Source of the DNA: Enterovibrio sp042096095 | GTDB lineage: Bacteria > Pseudomonadota > Gammaproteobacteria > Enterobacterales > Vibrionaceae | DNA length: 6,996 nt | Direction of reading: 5' to 3' | Assembly (NCBI GenBank): GCA_042096095.1 | Contig: JBELME010000228.1 | Coordinates: 1 to 6,996, forward strand | Part shown: piece after piece, positions 6,236-6,996 of the stretch | Layout of the letters: the number at the start of each line of letters is the position of its first letter | Position numbering within the stretch: position 1 is the first letter of the stretch | Translations under genes and position numbers: made by a program | The notes under the pieces: model-generated | What the model was told of the DNA's origin: nothing | What the model saw: the letters and a program-made list of their open reading frames with translations, nothing else | Database searches by the model: none

Positions 6236-6499
6236 TGCAGGATTCCTTTTCATCATCCCTAGCTTTGCTTTTTGGCGATCATGCTTGGATCTGCTAAGGG
6301 CCACAGCGCTGACATCCGGTAAAGCATTGATTGTTGCACTGCTCTTTTTCTAACAACGCGCGTATGAAAACGACCTCCCATGCGCCAGGGCAATGTGTAA
6401 TGACATTCTGTTTCTTACAATTTAATGAAATATCTGTCTCAATTATTGATGTTTGTGTTGTGCGCCTGAATTTCCTTACACCAACTTGTATTGATGCTT

Positions 6500-6527
6500 T
6501 TGTTATTGTTTCTTTGTCTGATAAATG
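6500..6527 (+). promoter_or_regulatory. Candidate promoter for the gene at 6614
   Basis: TTGTTA (6500-6505) and TAAATG (6522-6527) are 16 bases apart in an AT-rich stretch. A transcript from here would begin at about 6534, so the 6531-6569 inverted repeat would sit at its 5' end. The -10 match is weak. Confidence 0.25.
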
Positions 6528-6530
6528 AAT

Positions 6531-6569
6531 CATTTAGATAACGCTATGTCTCATTGCGTTATCTAAATG
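6531..6569. repeat. Perfect 14-bp inverted repeat with 11-nt loop
   Basis: CATTTAGATAACGC (6531-6544) and GCGTTATCTAAATG (6556-6569) are exact reverse complements around TATGTCTCATT. It lies 44 nt before the start codon at 6614. It lacks a T-tail on either side, so a plain terminator is doubtful. A repressor operator or a 5' leader stem-loop is equally possible. Confidence 0.9.
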
Positions 6570-6613
6570 CTCACAGCTAAAGCGTCAGAAAGGCCTGTAG
6601 GCAAGGACAGTAC

Positions 6614-6996
6614 ATGTACAGCAAGAAGACACCAATGATTCCATCACTTCCTCAAGGTCTGTCTGAGAAAGACATGCAAGATAGAGCCTTTCAGGTCTCG
6701 GTTTCACAAGCGTCATACAACTATATGTTTAGTTATCTTGAACCACTTTCTCTGTCCGCCGGGCTGCCTGAAGGTGAAGCGTTCACGCTCGAATACGAAG
6801 CCAAGGTGACCAAGGTATTTTTACCCCTACTGGAAAATTTTACCCATGTAGTCCTATCTTTGCTTGAACGAGAGATAGAAGACGACTTAACGAGCGATGT
6901 CTCCTCGACCATCAAAAAGGTCAACGACGCCTACCTCACATTGAAAGCGCATAAATCATCAAGTTCACCGTTGGCTTTGATCGATGATGTTGAGCA
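6614..6996 (+). CDS. Probable lipoxygenase, N-terminal fragment (3' end beyond window)
   Basis: 127 codons are open from ATG 6614 to the window edge. An in-frame TAA at 6578 lies upstream, and AAGGA at 6603-6607 is six bases before the ATG, which decides this start over the ATG at 6635. The visible part reads 'MIPSLPQGLSEKDMQDRAFQ', then 'YNYMFSYLEPLSLSAGLPEGEAF' and 'KVTKVFLPLLEN'. An early PSLPQ, then a conserved Arg, a Y.Y segment and a 'LP..E.F' turn is the order seen at the N-terminus of cyanobacterial and Pseudomonas-type lipoxygenases, recalled from memory. The iron-binding His residues lie much further on and are not in the window, so activity cannot be judged. No clear signal peptide is visible, unlike secreted LoxA. 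If correct, it would dioxygenate polyunsaturated fatty acids to hydroperoxides. Confidence 0.55.
   Translation, partial: MYSKKTPMIPSLPQGLSEKDMQDRAFQVSVSQASYNYMFSYLEPLSLSAGLPEGEAFTLEYEAKVTKVFLPLLENFTHVVLSLLEREIEDDLTSDVSSTIKKVNDAYLTLKAHKSSSSPLALIDDVE

Larger units (their letters stand above)
6134..6613. other. 480-bp intergenic region with no supportable gene
   Basis: It lies between the minus-strand carbonic-anhydrase-like gene and the plus-strand gene at 6614, so it should hold two divergent promoters. Open frames here (for example 6294-6533 minus and 6331-6528 plus) show no family motif and no good ribosome site. The left half carries the candidate promoter at 6206-6235. The right half becomes AT-rich from about 6410 and ends in the inverted repeat at 6531-6569. 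No RNA gene was recognised. Confidence 0.6.

Noticed and set aside
6294..6533. Opposed short open frames in the right intergenic region (also 6331-6528 plus)
   Set aside because: The two overlap on opposite strands, have no ribosome site that stands out, and show unlikely composition and no motif.
6733..6924. Minus-strand open frame of 63 codons
   Set aside because: It is antisense to the plus-strand gene at 6614, which has a good ribosome site and stays open to the edge.

Overview
The window looks like a chromosomal stretch of a marine gammaproteobacterium, most likely Vibrionaceae or a close relative. This is an inference from the moderate base composition, the divergent ohrR/ohr pair, and a bacterial pepsin homologue. 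No rRNA, tRNA, CRISPR array, transposase or phage gene was seen. One assembly gap (100 N, 4704-4803) interrupts the window.

Layout. (1) 1-1717, minus strand: a PAS-GGDEF diguanylate cyclase gene, then 13 nt later a pepsin-family (A1) aspartic protease gene. The protease gene is broken by one in-frame TAG and runs off the left edge. (2) 1940-3528: a GlxA-like transcription factor (DJ-1/PfpI domain plus AraC HTH, minus) faces away from an isochorismatase-type cysteine hydrolase (plus). Their 101-bp shared intergenic region holds several short dyads. (3) 3637-4675: ohrR (minus) and ohr (plus) are divergent around a 41-bp near-perfect palindrome that contains an OhrR-type operator. (4) 4673-4834: a 14-bp tandem repeat starts in the ohr stop codon and surrounds the assembly gap. 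(5) 4875-5267: a DoxX-like four-helix membrane protein gene (plus). (6) 5552-6133: a small beta-carbonic-anhydrase-like gene (minus), separated from doxX by a strong hairpin. (7) 6134-6613: about 480 bp without a convincing gene, holding a perfect 14-bp inverted repeat. (8) 6614-6996: the start of a plus-strand gene that resembles the N-terminus of bacterial lipoxygenases and is cut by the right edge.

How the genes may work together. The centre and right are weighted towards redox and peroxide handling. OhrR senses organic hydroperoxides and releases ohr. Ohr reduces fatty-acid hydroperoxides. DoxX-family proteins are often found with thiol/oxidative-stress genes. If the last gene is a lipoxygenase, its products would be the class of molecule that OhrR senses and Ohr detoxifies. 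That link is an inference from the assignments and the roughly 1.9 kb distance.

The points most worth checking are the amber codon in the pepsin homologue, the repeat array with a gap of unknown true size, and the identity of the truncated right-edge gene.
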